Shown here: positions 1 to 11,649 of the stretch, piece after piece | Layout of the letters: each line of letters opens with the position of its first letter | Position numbering within the stretch: position 1 is the stretch's first letter | Source of the DNA: Durusdinium trenchii | Taxonomy: Eukaryota > Sar > Dinophyceae > Suessiales > Symbiodiniaceae | Assembly: GCA_963970005.1 (NCBI GenBank) | Contig: CAXAMN010005335.1 | Span: 426,597 to 490,596, forward strand | Length of the DNA: 64,000 nt | Reading direction: 5' to 3' | Program-made: the position numbers and the translations under genes | Notes under the pieces: generated by a model | The model's input: the letters and a program-made list of their open reading frames with translations, nothing else | Told to the model about the DNA's origin: nothing | The model's database searches: none

Positions 1-1360
1 TCAGATACTGTTGAGCCTGCATGTTGCCTTCACCGTGCTCCCACTTTTGCTGGCCCAATGCTTCCTTTGTGCCCCACACCGCTCCCACACCGCTAGCTTT
101 CGCCATTTGCCCCGGGCCACAAGTTGACGGGTTTGGGCTGTCAAAGTGTGACACTCACAGGGATTGGGAGGGTTTTTTCCCCTGCGAGGCAACCTCTGTT
201 GATGGTTCAAGCGTGTCTCCTTTGACGAAGGCACGTGGCAAGTGAGCCTGGCCTGCTTCAGTGAAGGTTGAAATCGTTCTGACAGTTCTCCCCAGTCTTG
301 GATTGATTGCAGCATTTTCTTTGGGAACCGTTACGTTACATCTCCACAATTGTTGAGTCACACACCCACCCGCGGGCCGTGCGGCTGAAACACGTGGCAG
401 GCTGGATTTGCTGTGTGCACAGATGGCCGAGCTTCAGTCACGGATGAGGGACGCAGGCCGGACCGAGAATGGCCGGACGTGAGTTCAACTTCTCTGCAGG
501 CACAGTTCGGCCGTTTGTGAAGACACATTTGGACAACATAAAGGTTTGTAAGAATACCCAAATGAAAGCTGGATGCCCCCAAATATTTACCGATACACCC
601 CAAAGCAACATTGAAGTAGCTACCCAGTATTTTCAAGTTTTTCCAAATAGTTTGAGATCGCCAGCAGCTGGACTCCGATGCCGCGCAACTGTCCTCCTAC
701 TGTCCCCAGGTCCCCAACAACAGAAGTACTACCAGGACCACGGTCGGGCCGGGTTCGCCGGCGGTGTTCGATGTGCTTGTGCCAAGTTGACGGAAAACAG
801 AGGCCTTCGCGGGGCTGCTTTTACTCTTTTTTTCTGGATTGGACAGAGAGGTAACCATGACCCCCAAGCGATCGTCTCGCCACCCGGATTGGATTGTTGG
901 ATGACCCCACCAGGAGCGCTGTTCAGCCACCCGAGGCTCGGGGGGAGCTGGCTGAGGGCACGCGTGCCTTGGAGGTGTAGCCACCGGGGCGAAGACGGTG
1001 GGGCGAAGACTCGCGCCGTGCGCGGTTCGTGCGGCAGGTGAGGATGAGCCTGAGGCCGGGGCCCCTGGGTCTTGGGCACCGAGATGTTCATGGGTTCGGA
1101 CCGGGTCCGGAGGGGTCACCGAAAGACGCTTCAATCGCTCGCTCAGAGCCTCTGGTAGATTGAGGCTCAGTTCGGTAGTTCTGGTTTCTCCATGTCAGGC
1201 CGGTTTTTGGTTCAGCACAGGTGCTTTGCTCCGAAACGAACATGCCACAAACCGGAGTTTTCCCGATTTGCAATCATCCAGGGTTTGTTTTTGAGTATTT
1301 CCCCAAACAGTTTACTGTTGGGGTTCTATCTTAGAAAAAAAAGGGCTGGCCACACTCACT
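1..1360. other. Unassigned sequence
   Basis: No recognisable gene, RNA or mobile element. Several frames are open for 100-190 codons on both strands (for example 469-1041 plus and 697-1134 minus), but the peptides are rich in Arg, Pro and Ser and show no motif. I read them as chance open frames in GC-rich DNA. Confidence 0.5.
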
Positions 1361-1500
1361 GGCCGCGCCCCTGAACTCTGTGGCTGGGCTCTGTGTCCAG
1401 GCCTTGTCCTCCTCTTGTCCTCTGTGGCTGGGCCTTGCTTGTCCTCTTCTTGTCCTCCTCTTGTCCTTGTCTTGGCCGCGCCCCTGAACTCTGTGGCTGG
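1361..1500. repeat. 27-bp direct repeat around a TGTCCTC-rich tract
   Basis: The 27-bp sequence beginning GGCCGCGCCCCTGAAC is present at 1361-1387 and identically at 1474-1500. The DNA between them is made of degenerate TTGTCCTC and GTGGCTGG units. This looks like a small unstable minisatellite. Confidence 0.75.
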
Positions 1501-4180
1501 TCTCTGTGGCCCGGTTTACTGGAGAGGAGTGTGGCCGAACAAATAGCGATGTCAATGCCGACAAAGAAGCTGTTTGGGGTCTATGCTTGTATAATTCTTA
1601 ACTCTTTAAATATCTTCACACCCTTCTTTGTCAGTGCTTAACTCACTCTATGTCTATATTTCAGTTCATCCTTGGAGACTCGTCCGGGCTTCAGAGACCA
1701 AGTAACCGCGCAGGTCGGACCAGGTCCGCGCACGGCAGGTGGGGCGGGTTACGAACGCGAAGCCTCGCGTCGCATCGCCGGCTGCGCAGCGAAGGGTGGT
1801 CGGCGCAGGCAGACTCCGGAGCTCTTCAGTGAGGGGCTTTTGACTCCCAAGACTTTCAAGAGTCGCCCCCCCGCCCCGTTCATCCTCGAAATCTGTTGAA
1901 CTCTGCCTCGGCTCGGCCATCGGCTCGGGTGCTCTGGAACCAGTCGTTCGGCCTGTGGTTCCACGGGGCCGCCGGCCGCCCGTTGGTCCGAACTGCTTCG
2001 CCCGGTCAAGCGAGGCTTTGGTGGATCGCCCTTGCGCGCTCAGATGTGAAGCCTTGCGAAATGTCTGGTTCACGGGGCCCTGGGGAAGATCGCGTGGTGA
2101 TGCTTTCGGCACGAAAGGCCAACTAAGTATCATCATCATGTCATGTATATCATGATGATGTCCGGATGAGAAGAGTATGGTAAAGCTTTGACTAGGGACG
2201 GAATCAATGTAGAGCTTGATTTGTCAAATCTTCACTCTGGATCAAAAGGCCTTTGGAGCAAAGAGGGAGTAGTGTAGTTGCCCTTCTCGGTGAAGCGAAC
2301 CCTGCGGATGCCCCACCCGTGAAGTCTCACGAGCTTCGTTCCGTTTGACCAGATGTGTTCCGTTTGCAACTCGTACACGGTTGGCTGCTTGGCTCAAGAT
2401 GGTTCTTCAGTTGCCAACCACTTGCCGGGCAACAAACGAAGAGGTAATAGCGATGGCCTCCAACCGTAAGAGATACAAGCTTGGTCACAGCCAAGCCAAA
2501 TGCTGGAAAGAAGCTCGCTGCCGGAACTGTTGTGTGGCAGTGGTTCGATTCTTCTCACGCCGCAAGATGCGAGCGGAAAAGCGGTCCTGCCGCACGTACA
2601 AGCGGTCTGACCTGGGCCTCGCTTGGAGGTTCCCTCTGTTTCGAAGTCAAGACATCCAACTGGGGGATGGAATCAATTGGCCGGCCAGCCAGTCCTCAGT
2701 GTGTTCCAACTTTGCCTGTAGTTAAGTAGGAGCTACTTGTACTTAGATCTTCCGGAAGTGAAGAGGTTTCGTAAACACAAAGCACCCTGGGAAGATCAAC
2801 AACTCCACGTTGGGATGTCGCACCTCGCAGTTGGCTCAAGACGGGCTGCTTGACTTGATCCGGGGCTGCGGATTTTCGCGCTTGACGCTGCCAAAGTGCA
2901 GTGGCTGCACAGCGACCAGGCGTGGCATGGTTGCATCCATTGCATCGACCTCCTACTCAACTAGCCACGCATCAGCCCATGAACCCATGATTCTTGGATC
3001 TTCAACCCCAGGCCGGTACCAAAACCACTGCACCGGAGCGGTCGGCTCGACTCCGATCGACTCGCTGCGCGGACTCGCTGCGGTCGGCGCCGCGTGGCGC
3101 GCCCGCGCGGCCAGGATGGTGATTCATCTGGAGGCGGACGGGTGACTGGCGCGCGGACGGGGACGTTTTTCTCACCGGTTTCGTCATGGTTTCGGATTCA
3201 AACAGCTCCAAAAACATGGCAGGTAGAGTTTGGCAATTCAGTGGGGGTGTTGAGTGCTTGTTGAATCGCTGGGTGGAAGCGTCGGTTCTGCCGGTGCGGC
3301 GCTTTTTTTATCGAACGGAAGTAATCCGTCGTGGCTTTGCGTGAAGGAAGGACCCACTTACCATGATGGAACCCAGGATCACTAGGCTATTGGAGATTCT
3401 TTGAGACTCTCCCATTTGGTGGCCAACCTGGACTTGAATCCCAGCAAACCCAGCAAGCCTGGGATTTTTCAGGTTCGTTTTCAACTCCCTAGTCCTTAGT
3501 TTCGTCACGAATGGATGCAGCAACCAAGCATGGATTTTCCTCTTTCAACCACCATCCTGGCTGTCTACTGGTCGCTTCAAAGCGTCCTGGTGCCCTTTCG
3601 CGGATGGACGCGAGTCCGGTGGACTCTGGTGGTGAACCGAGCTCTCACCATCCCCACTGGGTTCTTCTGTTTGCGACGGACGCTCCCCAATGTTGTCCCA
3701 AGAGGATCTCTGTGCTCACCGGTGTTGTCCGGACCGTCCGGATTGAGGAAGAAATGACGGACCGTCCGAAAGACCAGCGAAAGACCAGGCCTGGTTGGGC
3801 TTCGAGCCCAGCTGCTGGGGGACCCGGGTTTGGAGCGGCGAACCATACGACGACGTGAAAGGATTCGTGCGACGGGTTGTGGCAGGTTCTACCTGGTTCT
3901 ACCGTGCCGTTCTTGATGTTTGCTGAAGCCACTAGTAAAAGTATTGCAAGGCAAGCTGTGGCGAAACTTGATCTTAGCTTCGGCAAAAAGGTGTGGTTAG
4001 GACCAACTACTGGCCCTGTGCAAATCTGTGTGGCTCTTTTTGGCGCTTTAGATAGTAGAACAACTAATGGGCATTTCGGTGCGATGTGCTGACAGCGTCT
4101 TCGATCGATACCGCCTTCCGTTGGTGTCTCTGAGTCACCGTGTCCAAGAATTTCCCCCGCAGAAGATCGGGGAGAGCGAC
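1501..4180. other. Unassigned sequence with two spliced-leader-like decamers
   Basis: No gene could be recognised. A small hairpin (CATCATCATG / CATGATGATG, 2131-2160) and two copies of TTGGCTCAAG (2389-2398, 2831-2840), which equals the 3' end of the dinoflagellate spliced leader, are the only structures noted. Confidence 0.4.
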
Positions 4181-4185
4181 GGGAG

Positions 4186-4228
4186 AGAGAGAGAGAGAGA
4201 GAGAGCGAGAGCGAGAGCGAGAGCGAGT
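4186..4228 (+). repeat. GA / GAGC microsatellite
   Basis: A run of GA dinucleotides passes into GAGCGA hexanucleotides. Simple sequence repeat; the Glu/Arg-rich open frames across it have no coding meaning. Confidence 0.9.
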
Positions 4229-4403
4229 GAACAGCATGCAGCATGCAGCATGGAGATCAAGCTGGAATAACTTACGTGGAAGTTATGGTTCATCATGGTT
4301 CAAGACGACAGCAGATTTCAAGTTACGAACCCAGAACTCACCCAGAACTCGTCCGCCCCGCATTTAGCTTTTTTCGATCTTGGATTGTATGTGGAAATGC
4401 GGA

Positions 4404-4477
4404 TTTTCTTCCTGTCAGCCACTCAGTCACTCAAGATCCTGAGTGGCTGAGTCGCTGAGTGGCTGACAGGAAGAAAA
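4404..4477. repeat. Perfect 23-bp inverted repeat (hairpin)
   Basis: The arms 4404-4426 and 4455-4477 are perfect reverse complements over 23 bases, separated by 28 bases. The loop carries more copies of the CACTCAG / CTGAGTG motif, and GTGGCTGAGTG-type units continue to about 4505. It could form a cruciform or be a small foldback element. Confidence 0.85.
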
Positions 4478-4529
4478 GCATAAGTGGCTGAGTGGTTGAG
4501 TGGCTGCTGTGGAGTAGTCGCCGTAGTAG

Positions 4530-4673
4530 AAATACTACTACTACTACTGCTACTACTACTCCTCCTACTACTGCTACTGCTACTGCTACTGCTGCTGCTG
4601 CTGCTCCTGCTACTCCTACTACTCCTGCTACTCCTGTTAACTACTACTACTACTACTTCTACTACTACTACTT

Positions 4674-4705
<32 letters not shown>

Positions 4706-4800
4706 TGGTCGTGGTAGTGGTAGTGGTAGTGGTAGTGGTAGCAGCAGCAGCAGCAGCAGCAGCAGGAGGAGGAGGAGGAGGAGGAGGAGGAGGAGGAGAG
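4530..4800 (+). repeat. Mosaic trinucleotide repeat tract
   Basis: About 270 bp of uninterrupted trinucleotide repeats that change type along the tract: CTA, CTG, CCT, TAC, TTC, then GGTAGT, GCA and finally GGA. All frames are open and give homopolymeric Leu, Thr, Ser, Val or Pro peptides, which are artefacts of three-base periodicity. Confidence 0.95.
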
Positions 4801-5796
4801 GAGTTGTTTGGTTTGTTGCTGCAACAAGGGCAGCGGGCAGAAGAAGGTGGCACCACTTGAGTAGCCTTGTGAGAGTTTGACATTTGCTGACCTCCTGCAG
4901 CTTTCGATCAAGCTTCATGAGCCTGCTTAATCAGAGACACCGGAGCAGCATCACTTCCCTAAGATCGAAAACTGTGACGGAAACTTGCTCTAGTTGCACT
5001 TGAACCACCCAGCAGGTAAGAAAACGTTGGACCTATATCACTTGTGAGTTTTCGCGCATGTCCGCATACCCTTCCTTTTATTGAAGACCCCCTTTTAGGT
5101 TCCACGTTTAAGTGCAAAGTAGGCTCCTCTTCGAGTTTTCAGGGATGCGACCGACGTGAGTTGTCTAACTGAGTTGTCTCACCCCGCAAGATGTAGATCA
5201 CATCAATCTGCAGACTTCCAAAACCTGCACAGATCCAAGTCTCACCCCTCTAAGCCCCCCGAAACGCCCCCAAGCCCGGTCACCCGAACGCTTCACCGCG
5301 GAGGAACGTCTCATTGGGACCGACCGGCTCCCCCAGTCGTCCGAGCGTCCATGGCGCATGCCTTCCGGCGTTCCTTTGGGCGGCTCGTGGACCCCTCGTC
5401 CCGAGGTGCCCGGCTTTTGTCACGTCGTTTTTTTGGGGGGGCTGCAGGCGCACGAAGCTGAGGGAAGTGCTGGTTGTAGGCAGGTGGTTGGGTGGGCTGG
5501 CGGTCTTGTTCTTTTGCGGTCGCGAGTGGGGGAGTGGCGACACTGAAATGAAAACCGCCCAACATCAGGGATGCACGCAGTCAAACGTGGCCAGAGAAAG
5601 AGAAGATTGGAGTGCCAGATAATGGATGATAGATGGATAGCATTCAGGGAATAATGCATGCCAGCCTTTCACTCACAGAGAAAACTCCGGATGTAGTTGT
5701 GGTATGCTGTGACTTTGCACCTCAATTGGTCGCCTTTTGCAGCATTCCATCTTGGCCCACCTACTTTTTTTTTCCAAACAATTCTTTCTATTTATC
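4801..5796. other. Unassigned sequence
   Basis: No gene assigned. A nine-residue peptide FTAEERLIG at 5292-5318 equals an HSP70 signature, but the residues around it are not HSP70-like; see rejected items. Confidence 0.35.
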
Positions 5797-5985
5797 TATC
5801 TACCGACCTCCTTACCTAACTATCCATCCATCGATCTATCCATCTATCTAACTATCTATCTTTCTTTCTCCCTTTCTCCCACACTCCCACCCTCCCTCCC
5901 TCCCTCCCTCCCTCCCTCCCCATCCACCCATCCCATCCACCCATCCACCCATCCACCCATCGATCTATCTATCTATCTAGCCTTA
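5797..5985 (+). repeat. Tetranucleotide repeat tract (TCTA, TCCC, CATC)
   Basis: A compound microsatellite: TCTA/TCCA units, then a pure CCTC run, then CCATCCA units and TCTA again. No coding content. Confidence 0.9.
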
Positions 5986-5989
5986 AAGG

Positions 5990-7600
5990 AGAGCCTTTTG
6001 CTCTCCCGTTTAGCTTTCGTCTCGGATTTTGTGGAGTCCTCATCTGCAGGTCTCGGCTTGGTGGCCTCCATGTTGATGGCCCAGAGAATAGGCCGGTGGA
6101 ACGAGCCGCGGAGTGAACGGAGGTCCTCACCGTAAAGACCGTTCGATCACACCGTCCACATGAAGTGAGAAGGGCCGAGCATGGGGCGATGGCGATGGCG
6201 TGGCTTGCATTGTGACCCTTTTTTGGTTGAAGTTCTTTTTTTTTATCTTTTTTTTCTGCGTCGCTGCCAAAAGAAGTGTCCGCAGCACTACCACTCATCA
6301 TTGGGGTTGAAGCTGGACACTGAACTCCAGCTTCTGATGCGCACCTTGGTCACTGATCCCGACGCCCGAAGTATGAACGTCTTACTACACTGGTGAGGAA
6401 GGTGTTTCTGAGCACCATGTGACCCACAAAGCTTCACATCAGACGCATGCGAGCATGACCGCTTGTTTGTCTTCACCGCGAGCAGAACCTGGTGAGGTGA
6501 TGACTGGAGAAGATGCAGTCGCTGCGAGGCCCATCGCGTCAGCATCTGACTGGACACTGTTCGATGAACTCCTCGATGGACACCTGCATGTGGAACACCG
6601 TTCGAGCATTGAAACGATTCTTTGTTTTCGTTTGTGGCAACATGCGATCGAAAAGATGAGAAGAACCATGGAGCGCAATCATGCGGTGTGCCGCAAGTCA
6701 CCCACAGGCGCCCAGATCGATCACCTTTTCCATTCGCTGGTCGAATGGGATGTTTTTCGGGCAGAGCAGCCCCGCGCGCCGCGAGGCTCTCCCGGTGCAG
6801 CGCCACGTGAGCCGCGCGGAGCGGAGTCCGATTGAAGAGCATCCGCGGCCAGAGCACCTGGCGGCCCCACGGCAGCAAGAAGCAGATAGAACCAGACTAC
6901 AAACCGAGGTCAGCTATGTAGCAGATGCTAGCAGGTCATTTAGAATCATTTTGGACCCTCTTGATCAATAAAGCCACCCCAATTGGATTGAACAACCTCG
7001 GGTTTGAAGAATCAAGAGTCTACATTAAGATACATGAAGATTGACACTTCTTTTGGAGGATACCCTGCAGTTGAACACGAAATGCTTGTTTGGAAGCCGG
7101 GGCTGGTGGGTCGGGGGTGTTTCTTGGGGTTCGTTGTTCTTCTTTCTTACTTGTCTTTCTTGGCTGCATTCCTTGGAAGATCTGAGCTTCCTGCTGAGCT
7201 GCAGCCGCCGTTTGGGTGGAGGATTGGACCGGACGCTGGAGCCACGTCCGCCCAGGGTACCCGTACGAGAGATCCTTTGCAGGGCGTGCCAGCAGGCGGG
7301 AAGCTGGTGCTGTCGGCGGATTGTGGAGGGACCACTACCAGGCAGGGGGCGCCGGACCCGTCGGACTTGGCGAGCATTCCGAGTGAGAAGTGCCCGCGCA
7401 TCGAAAGGGCGTTTCAGCCATGCAGCAGTGATTTATTGGAGAAATCCTATAGCCATAGAACAGTAGTTAGGTCTGTTTTCTTGTACCTGAACATCTTGGG
7501 ATCTGGACCCAAAAACACACCTAACCCATGCTTTTTGGCCCATGCCTGACCCATCCCTGTGGCCCGTTAAGACCGTGCGTGCTTGCGATTTCTCCGTGCA
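5990..7600. other. Unassigned sequence
   Basis: Long open frames occur on both strands (6288-6878 minus, 6419-6835 plus), but they overlap in antisense and neither carries a recognisable domain. Nothing else is visible except a T-rich stretch near 6230-6255. Confidence 0.4.
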
Positions 7601-7622
7601 TCTCCCGAAGCCGGTGATTGGA

Positions 7623-7781
7623 GGTTGATGCTGTACTGCGTGAACTGGACGGACCCCGTGGAGAAGAAGCGCCGCGCGCCGGGCACGCTGATCCGCGAGG
7701 AGAAGTATCCCAACATCGCCTTCAAGTCCTTGCAGGAGTGGTGGAGAGGGTTTTCCTTGGTGAACAAGGACCTGTTGATGT
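7623..7781 (+). CDS. Candidate exon of an unidentified gene
   Basis: The frame reading LMLYCVNWTDPVEKK and then TLIREEKYPNIAFKSL has strongly protein-like composition. It could start after an AG at about 7622 and end before a GTGACC donor, as in the other split genes here. I do not recognise the family. It might belong to the same gene as the candidate exon at 8170-8229, but this is only proximity. Confidence 0.35.
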
Positions 7782-8169
7782 GGGTGACCTATGGGATAGT
7801 TAGTCTCTCTCTCTCTATATATATATAGGGTTCTTCAACCGCTGTTGGAAGAGGAGTGACTGGAATTTGGGGGAGGGCTGCCAAGTTCGACCCGGAGGAA
7901 ACAAGTCCCAGACACGACCCGTCTGGGACTGGCATAGGACTGCCGATCAGGCCAGGGGTGGTTTGGAGGGTCAATGGAGCGGCAGTCCTATGGCAGTCTC
8001 ATGGGGTGTCAGGGAGTTGAAGAAGAACAGTGGGACCACTTGGTGGGTGTGAAAGGACCACTTGGACGCTCAATGGACCCTCGGTCAGGGGTCTGGGGTT
8101 TTGAGGGACCAAAGCACTTGGCCTGGAGCATTTGGGGCCTGGAGACCCGGGCGTCTTCGCGTGTTCCAG

Positions 8170-8229
8170 GACATCATCAAAACCTTCCTCTTCCAGGATT
8201 GCGCGCTGCCAGAGGATGCGCATCCCACG
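8170..8229 (+). CDS. Candidate 60-nt exon of an unidentified gene
   Basis: Between an AG acceptor (GTGTTCCAG) and a GT donor (CCCACGGTGGTG) lie 20 in-frame codons reading DIIKTFLFQDCALPEDAHPT. Exon size matches the other split genes in this window. Product unknown. Confidence 0.35.
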
Positions 8230-9657
8230 GTGGTGTACTGAGGGAGTGGAAGGACATGGAATGACGAAGTATTGTGCCGGTCATTCTGAAGCCATCCACT
8301 TCATGGATCCCACCATTAAAAAACCTATACGTAGCTATCTATAGCTTTTGTTTGAAGGGAAACAGTCCTCAAGCAGATCATGGCTTCGCATCGCAAGAAA
8401 GGATTGTTCTTAAAGATTTCAGACGGTGGACGTTTTCTTTTCAAGGCCGTTGCCTGCAGTACAATCGTCACAGGCAAACCACCCTGAATCTCTCTCTCTC
8501 TCTCTCTCTCTTTTGTTCTCTCTCTCTCTCTCTGTCTCTCTCAGTGCAACAACAATCAGAAATGCTACAAGAAAATAAGACATAGATAGAAATAGCCCAT
8601 ATTATAAACTACAAACACATCAAATACAACACACACATGGAATGGATCTCTCGTTCGTGCCCACGCGTCGACGTTCGGCCGGCGGGGTTTAGGGTAGCAT
8701 TCCGATCGGGTCCGGGGTTTGGATCCGGCCCAAAAAGCATGTAAAGGGTCACTTACTTTAGGGGCCCTCTAAAGGTCACAAACTGAAGAAGTTGGTAGAT
8801 CTGAAGACTTCATCCACATCCATCCATATTTGGATCAAATTGCTCCCTGCATATGACTCATCCACTTTCTTCTTCCTTTGGCGCTCGGCACCCTGCTTCG
8901 TTTTCCTTCCTTCCTCGTCTGGTTCCCCGAAACCTCGAGGTGGCCGTGATGGCGGTGGCTGGAGTGATCCTCAACAACCAGTCTGGGAGCTCGGATCCAC
9001 CCGGTCCGGCTGGGCCGGGCCCATGGGGTTAGGGGGATATGATGGGTTCCCCTGGTTACCCTGCCGACATCACTTGCGGTGTGATAGTGGAAGACGGGCG
9101 AGCCTCTGGGCCTTTGCCATACGTTCGTTTTGGGTTTTTGAGGACGGCTGCATTGGTGAGTTCAGATCTCTGGTGAATGAGTTGTTGCACTCTTTTGGGC
9201 ATGCTAATAAAACGGAACTGCCACATGAATTTGGGTATAACGGTATAAAGAGACGGTGCAAAATGAATGATAACTTGTATGTGACACTTGCTTCCGCTGA
9301 CTCTCCCTAAATCTCGCGGAACTTTTTTCGGTGAGGGGTCAGTACGCCCCTCACTGTGGCTCTTCCGAAAGGGAGGCGCAGTTTCGTCATCTTTCGTCTA
9401 CTTTGGGCAGCGTCGTTGGACACCCAATTTCACCGTATTTCACCTCTCCTGGAATTTTCATGGACCTCGTTGTTGAAAGCTGGGCTCAAGAGCTCGGTGC
9501 CATGGAGGGCACCGAGGCCCAGTCCTTAACGGGCCAGGAGCATCCTCCCCGCCACTTGGCCGATTCAGCCGGGCCGCTTCGACCCGCGGAGGGCCGACCG
9601 AAGCGGTGCGGGTGCTGACGTGTCACGTCTTCGTTCGAAACAGCCGAGCCGCGCCAG
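8230..9657. other. Intronic or intergenic sequence with a CT microsatellite
   Basis: A CT dinucleotide run occupies 8490-8541. No coding segment can be defended; a short plus-strand frame near 8920-9030 (LEVAVMAVAGVI) might be an exon but lacks convincing splice sites. Confidence 0.4.
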
Positions 9658-9815
9658 GGAATAAGCTTTACAACTTGGGTGCCTACAACTTCGAGTACGA
9701 TGGCACCGCGCCAGTCGAGACGGGGTCCCTGCCGCCCTTCGCGCGGCCGCTGCCCTTCGCGCCATCGAAGCAGATGATCTTCGAGATCTACTTCTTTCGC
9801 GACCCGAGCTGCGAG
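9658..9815 (+). CDS. Candidate exon of an unidentified gene
   Basis: After the acceptor GCGCCAG the frame reads NKLYNLGAYNFEYDG, then PFAPSKQMIFEIYFFRD. Composition is clearly protein-like, unlike the Arg/Pro-rich shadow frames. The 3' boundary is uncertain. I do not recognise a family. Confidence 0.4.
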
Positions 9816-10373
9816 GGAGGGCACGGATCCTTGTGGTGCCCCCAAGAAGGAACAAAAGGACACCGACCGGCGCCCCATGACCTGCGCCCCACCTGCGCAA
9901 CCGGGTGGGGCTTAAACAGGTTTGAGCCTGTCCAGCCTTCAAGGGTCCGGACCTTTGAAGCTGTTGACGCCACCTTTTTGTGCTGAAAGGACGCCAGCGG
10001 TCACCGGAGAAGTCATATTGTTTGTCATGCTCCAGATACGTCGGAGTGGAGTGAACAGCTATATATATACTCCATGCCTTAACACCATCGCTTCCACTGG
10101 TGCAGTGGCGATGTTTAAAACATGTGTTTAGACACATGCAAGCTTTAAACTGTTTGAACCGAGCGACTCCGATGTAATCCAAATCTTTGAACAGATTGGC
10201 TGAAAGACATGTCAAACCGTTTAAACCGTCTCAACCAGGGCCTTGTCTCACCTAGGAAGCCAAACGAGGACTCATTGATACTCGTTGAAGTGTTTTCACG
10301 CCGCCAAGCCAGGATGTGTTTTGGAGGGATGCCAATGACAATGGGCTTGGCGGTTCGATGGTTACACCCTGGA

Positions 10374-10456
10374 AGACTAACATGGACCCTGAAAACCACT
10401 GGTTGGTAGAGGAAAACAATCTTCCAGGGGGCCATTGTCAGGGTCTATGTTAGTTT
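10374..10456. mobile_element. Small foldback (MITE-like) element
   Basis: The terminal 19-bp arms 10374-10392 and 10438-10456 are inverted copies (17 of 19 identical; AGACTAACATGGACCCTGA). A related, partly degraded copy lies at about 37699-37762 and keeps the internal order AAAACCACT ... GTAGAGGA ... and the right arm. Two copies in one window argue for a dispersed family rather than a chance hairpin. No clear target duplication was found. Confidence 0.55.
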
Positions 10457-10909
10457 TCGGGAGTACACAGTGTACCACACTCCTCAAATATATGTTTGTG
10501 CAGTCTTCGCGCCCTTGAGGCCACAGACATCCAGTCTTCACTCCATTTTCGGTGTCCACGCTCGATCAAAAAGTCAAGGGACATGATGCGATCACAAGAC
10601 ATCGGAGGATGAACGAGTCCAAGCGCCTTCGGAACATCAAAAGACGTCTCATTCGGATACGAAGACGTTCGTTCAACACTTTGGAACCCTTCAATGTCTT
10701 GTGCAGCGACGTTGATGCTTTGCACTCCATGCTTTCCGTGATGCGACCTGCTACATGGGGGCGGCCGGCCTAGTAGCCTCGACTCCATGCCCTGAAGATG
10801 TCACGCCCAGGTTCCGGACCGCTCCGCCCAAACCCCGTCAGGTCCAACAAGGGCGCCGGTCCAAGAGGACCCCGTTGGCCCAAATCCGAATTCAACGAGT
10901 TCTCCTAAG

Positions 10910-11035
10910 GACAGCTCTATGACTACTTGGTGTCGCGGTTTTCACGTATGGACCTTCCCTTGGTGGCTGTGCGCAACATGTCCATCAAGCTGATGCATAC
11001 GTTTCAGCTCCCCGGAGCCCTCGAGGCGGGAACTG
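10910..11035 (+). CDS. Candidate exon of an unidentified gene
   Basis: After TTCTCCTAAG the frame reads QLYDYLVSRFSRMDLPL then VAVRNMSIKLMHTF and may end at the GTGGAA donor. The stop TAA directly upstream in this frame fits an intron boundary. It lies 430 bp before the first channel exon, but I cannot tie it to the channel. Confidence 0.35.
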
Positions 11036-11464
11036 GTGGAAGAGATGGACACAAGAGCTAGAACGGGACACATCTTGTGCCCCTTCAGAACTTGCAAGTT
11101 GGGTGGAAACCAGACTCCTGCAAGTACAAAGAAATAAGGTGGGCAAAGAGGTCAGTGAAAAGTAGACAAGAAAAACAACACATACATCATGACATGCATA
11201 CTAGTAATTAATAGTAATTAGCCTGACAATTCGCCGACATCCTTAGACATTCTTTAGCCTCCCATGGGTTTTGTCAAATGCACACTTACTTAGGCTACTG
11301 ATTTGGTTCACCGTATCCGTATTGGGCTCATTAAGCCAACTATTGGATACTACAGAAGCAACAGCTAGAAGACAGGATGTTAAAGGTGCTGTCTTACATT
11401 TGGCAACACGCAGAACATGCATTTTTTTCTGAACCAAAACCAGTCACTTCATGGAGACATCCAG

Positions 11465-11649
11465 GTGAACTTCTTTGGAGACCTCAAAAAGCCGTTTTGC
11501 ACCTGGAGCGACATCCAGTGGGAACTGCTGAGAAAGGGCCATCCGCAAATCCGCTTGTCCTTGGCCGAGCGAATCTATCTCACCTTGAGCCACGAGGACT
11601 TGCTGGCCTTGGTGGCGGGTTTGGGTGGCCCAAACTGGGGGGCCCTGCG
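11465..11649 (+). CDS. Channel exon: N-terminal cytoplasmic segment
   Basis: Frame begins VNFFGDLKKPF and continues to RLSLAERIYLTLSHED, resembling the segment before S1 in protist voltage-gated channels. It ends at CTGCG followed by GTAAGTG, a consensus donor. Assignment to the channel rests on the SLAERIYLTL block and on position. Confidence 0.5.

Noticed and set aside
4423..4918. Long open frames of poly-Leu, poly-Thr, poly-Ser and poly-Pro
   Set aside because: They are forced by the trinucleotide repeat tract, being open in all frames and both strands.
5292..5318. HSP70-like nonapeptide FTAEERLIG
   Set aside because: Following residues (TDRLPQSSERP) and preceding ones do not match HSP70, and no other HSP70 exon was seen nearby; could be a tiny exon, but not defensible.
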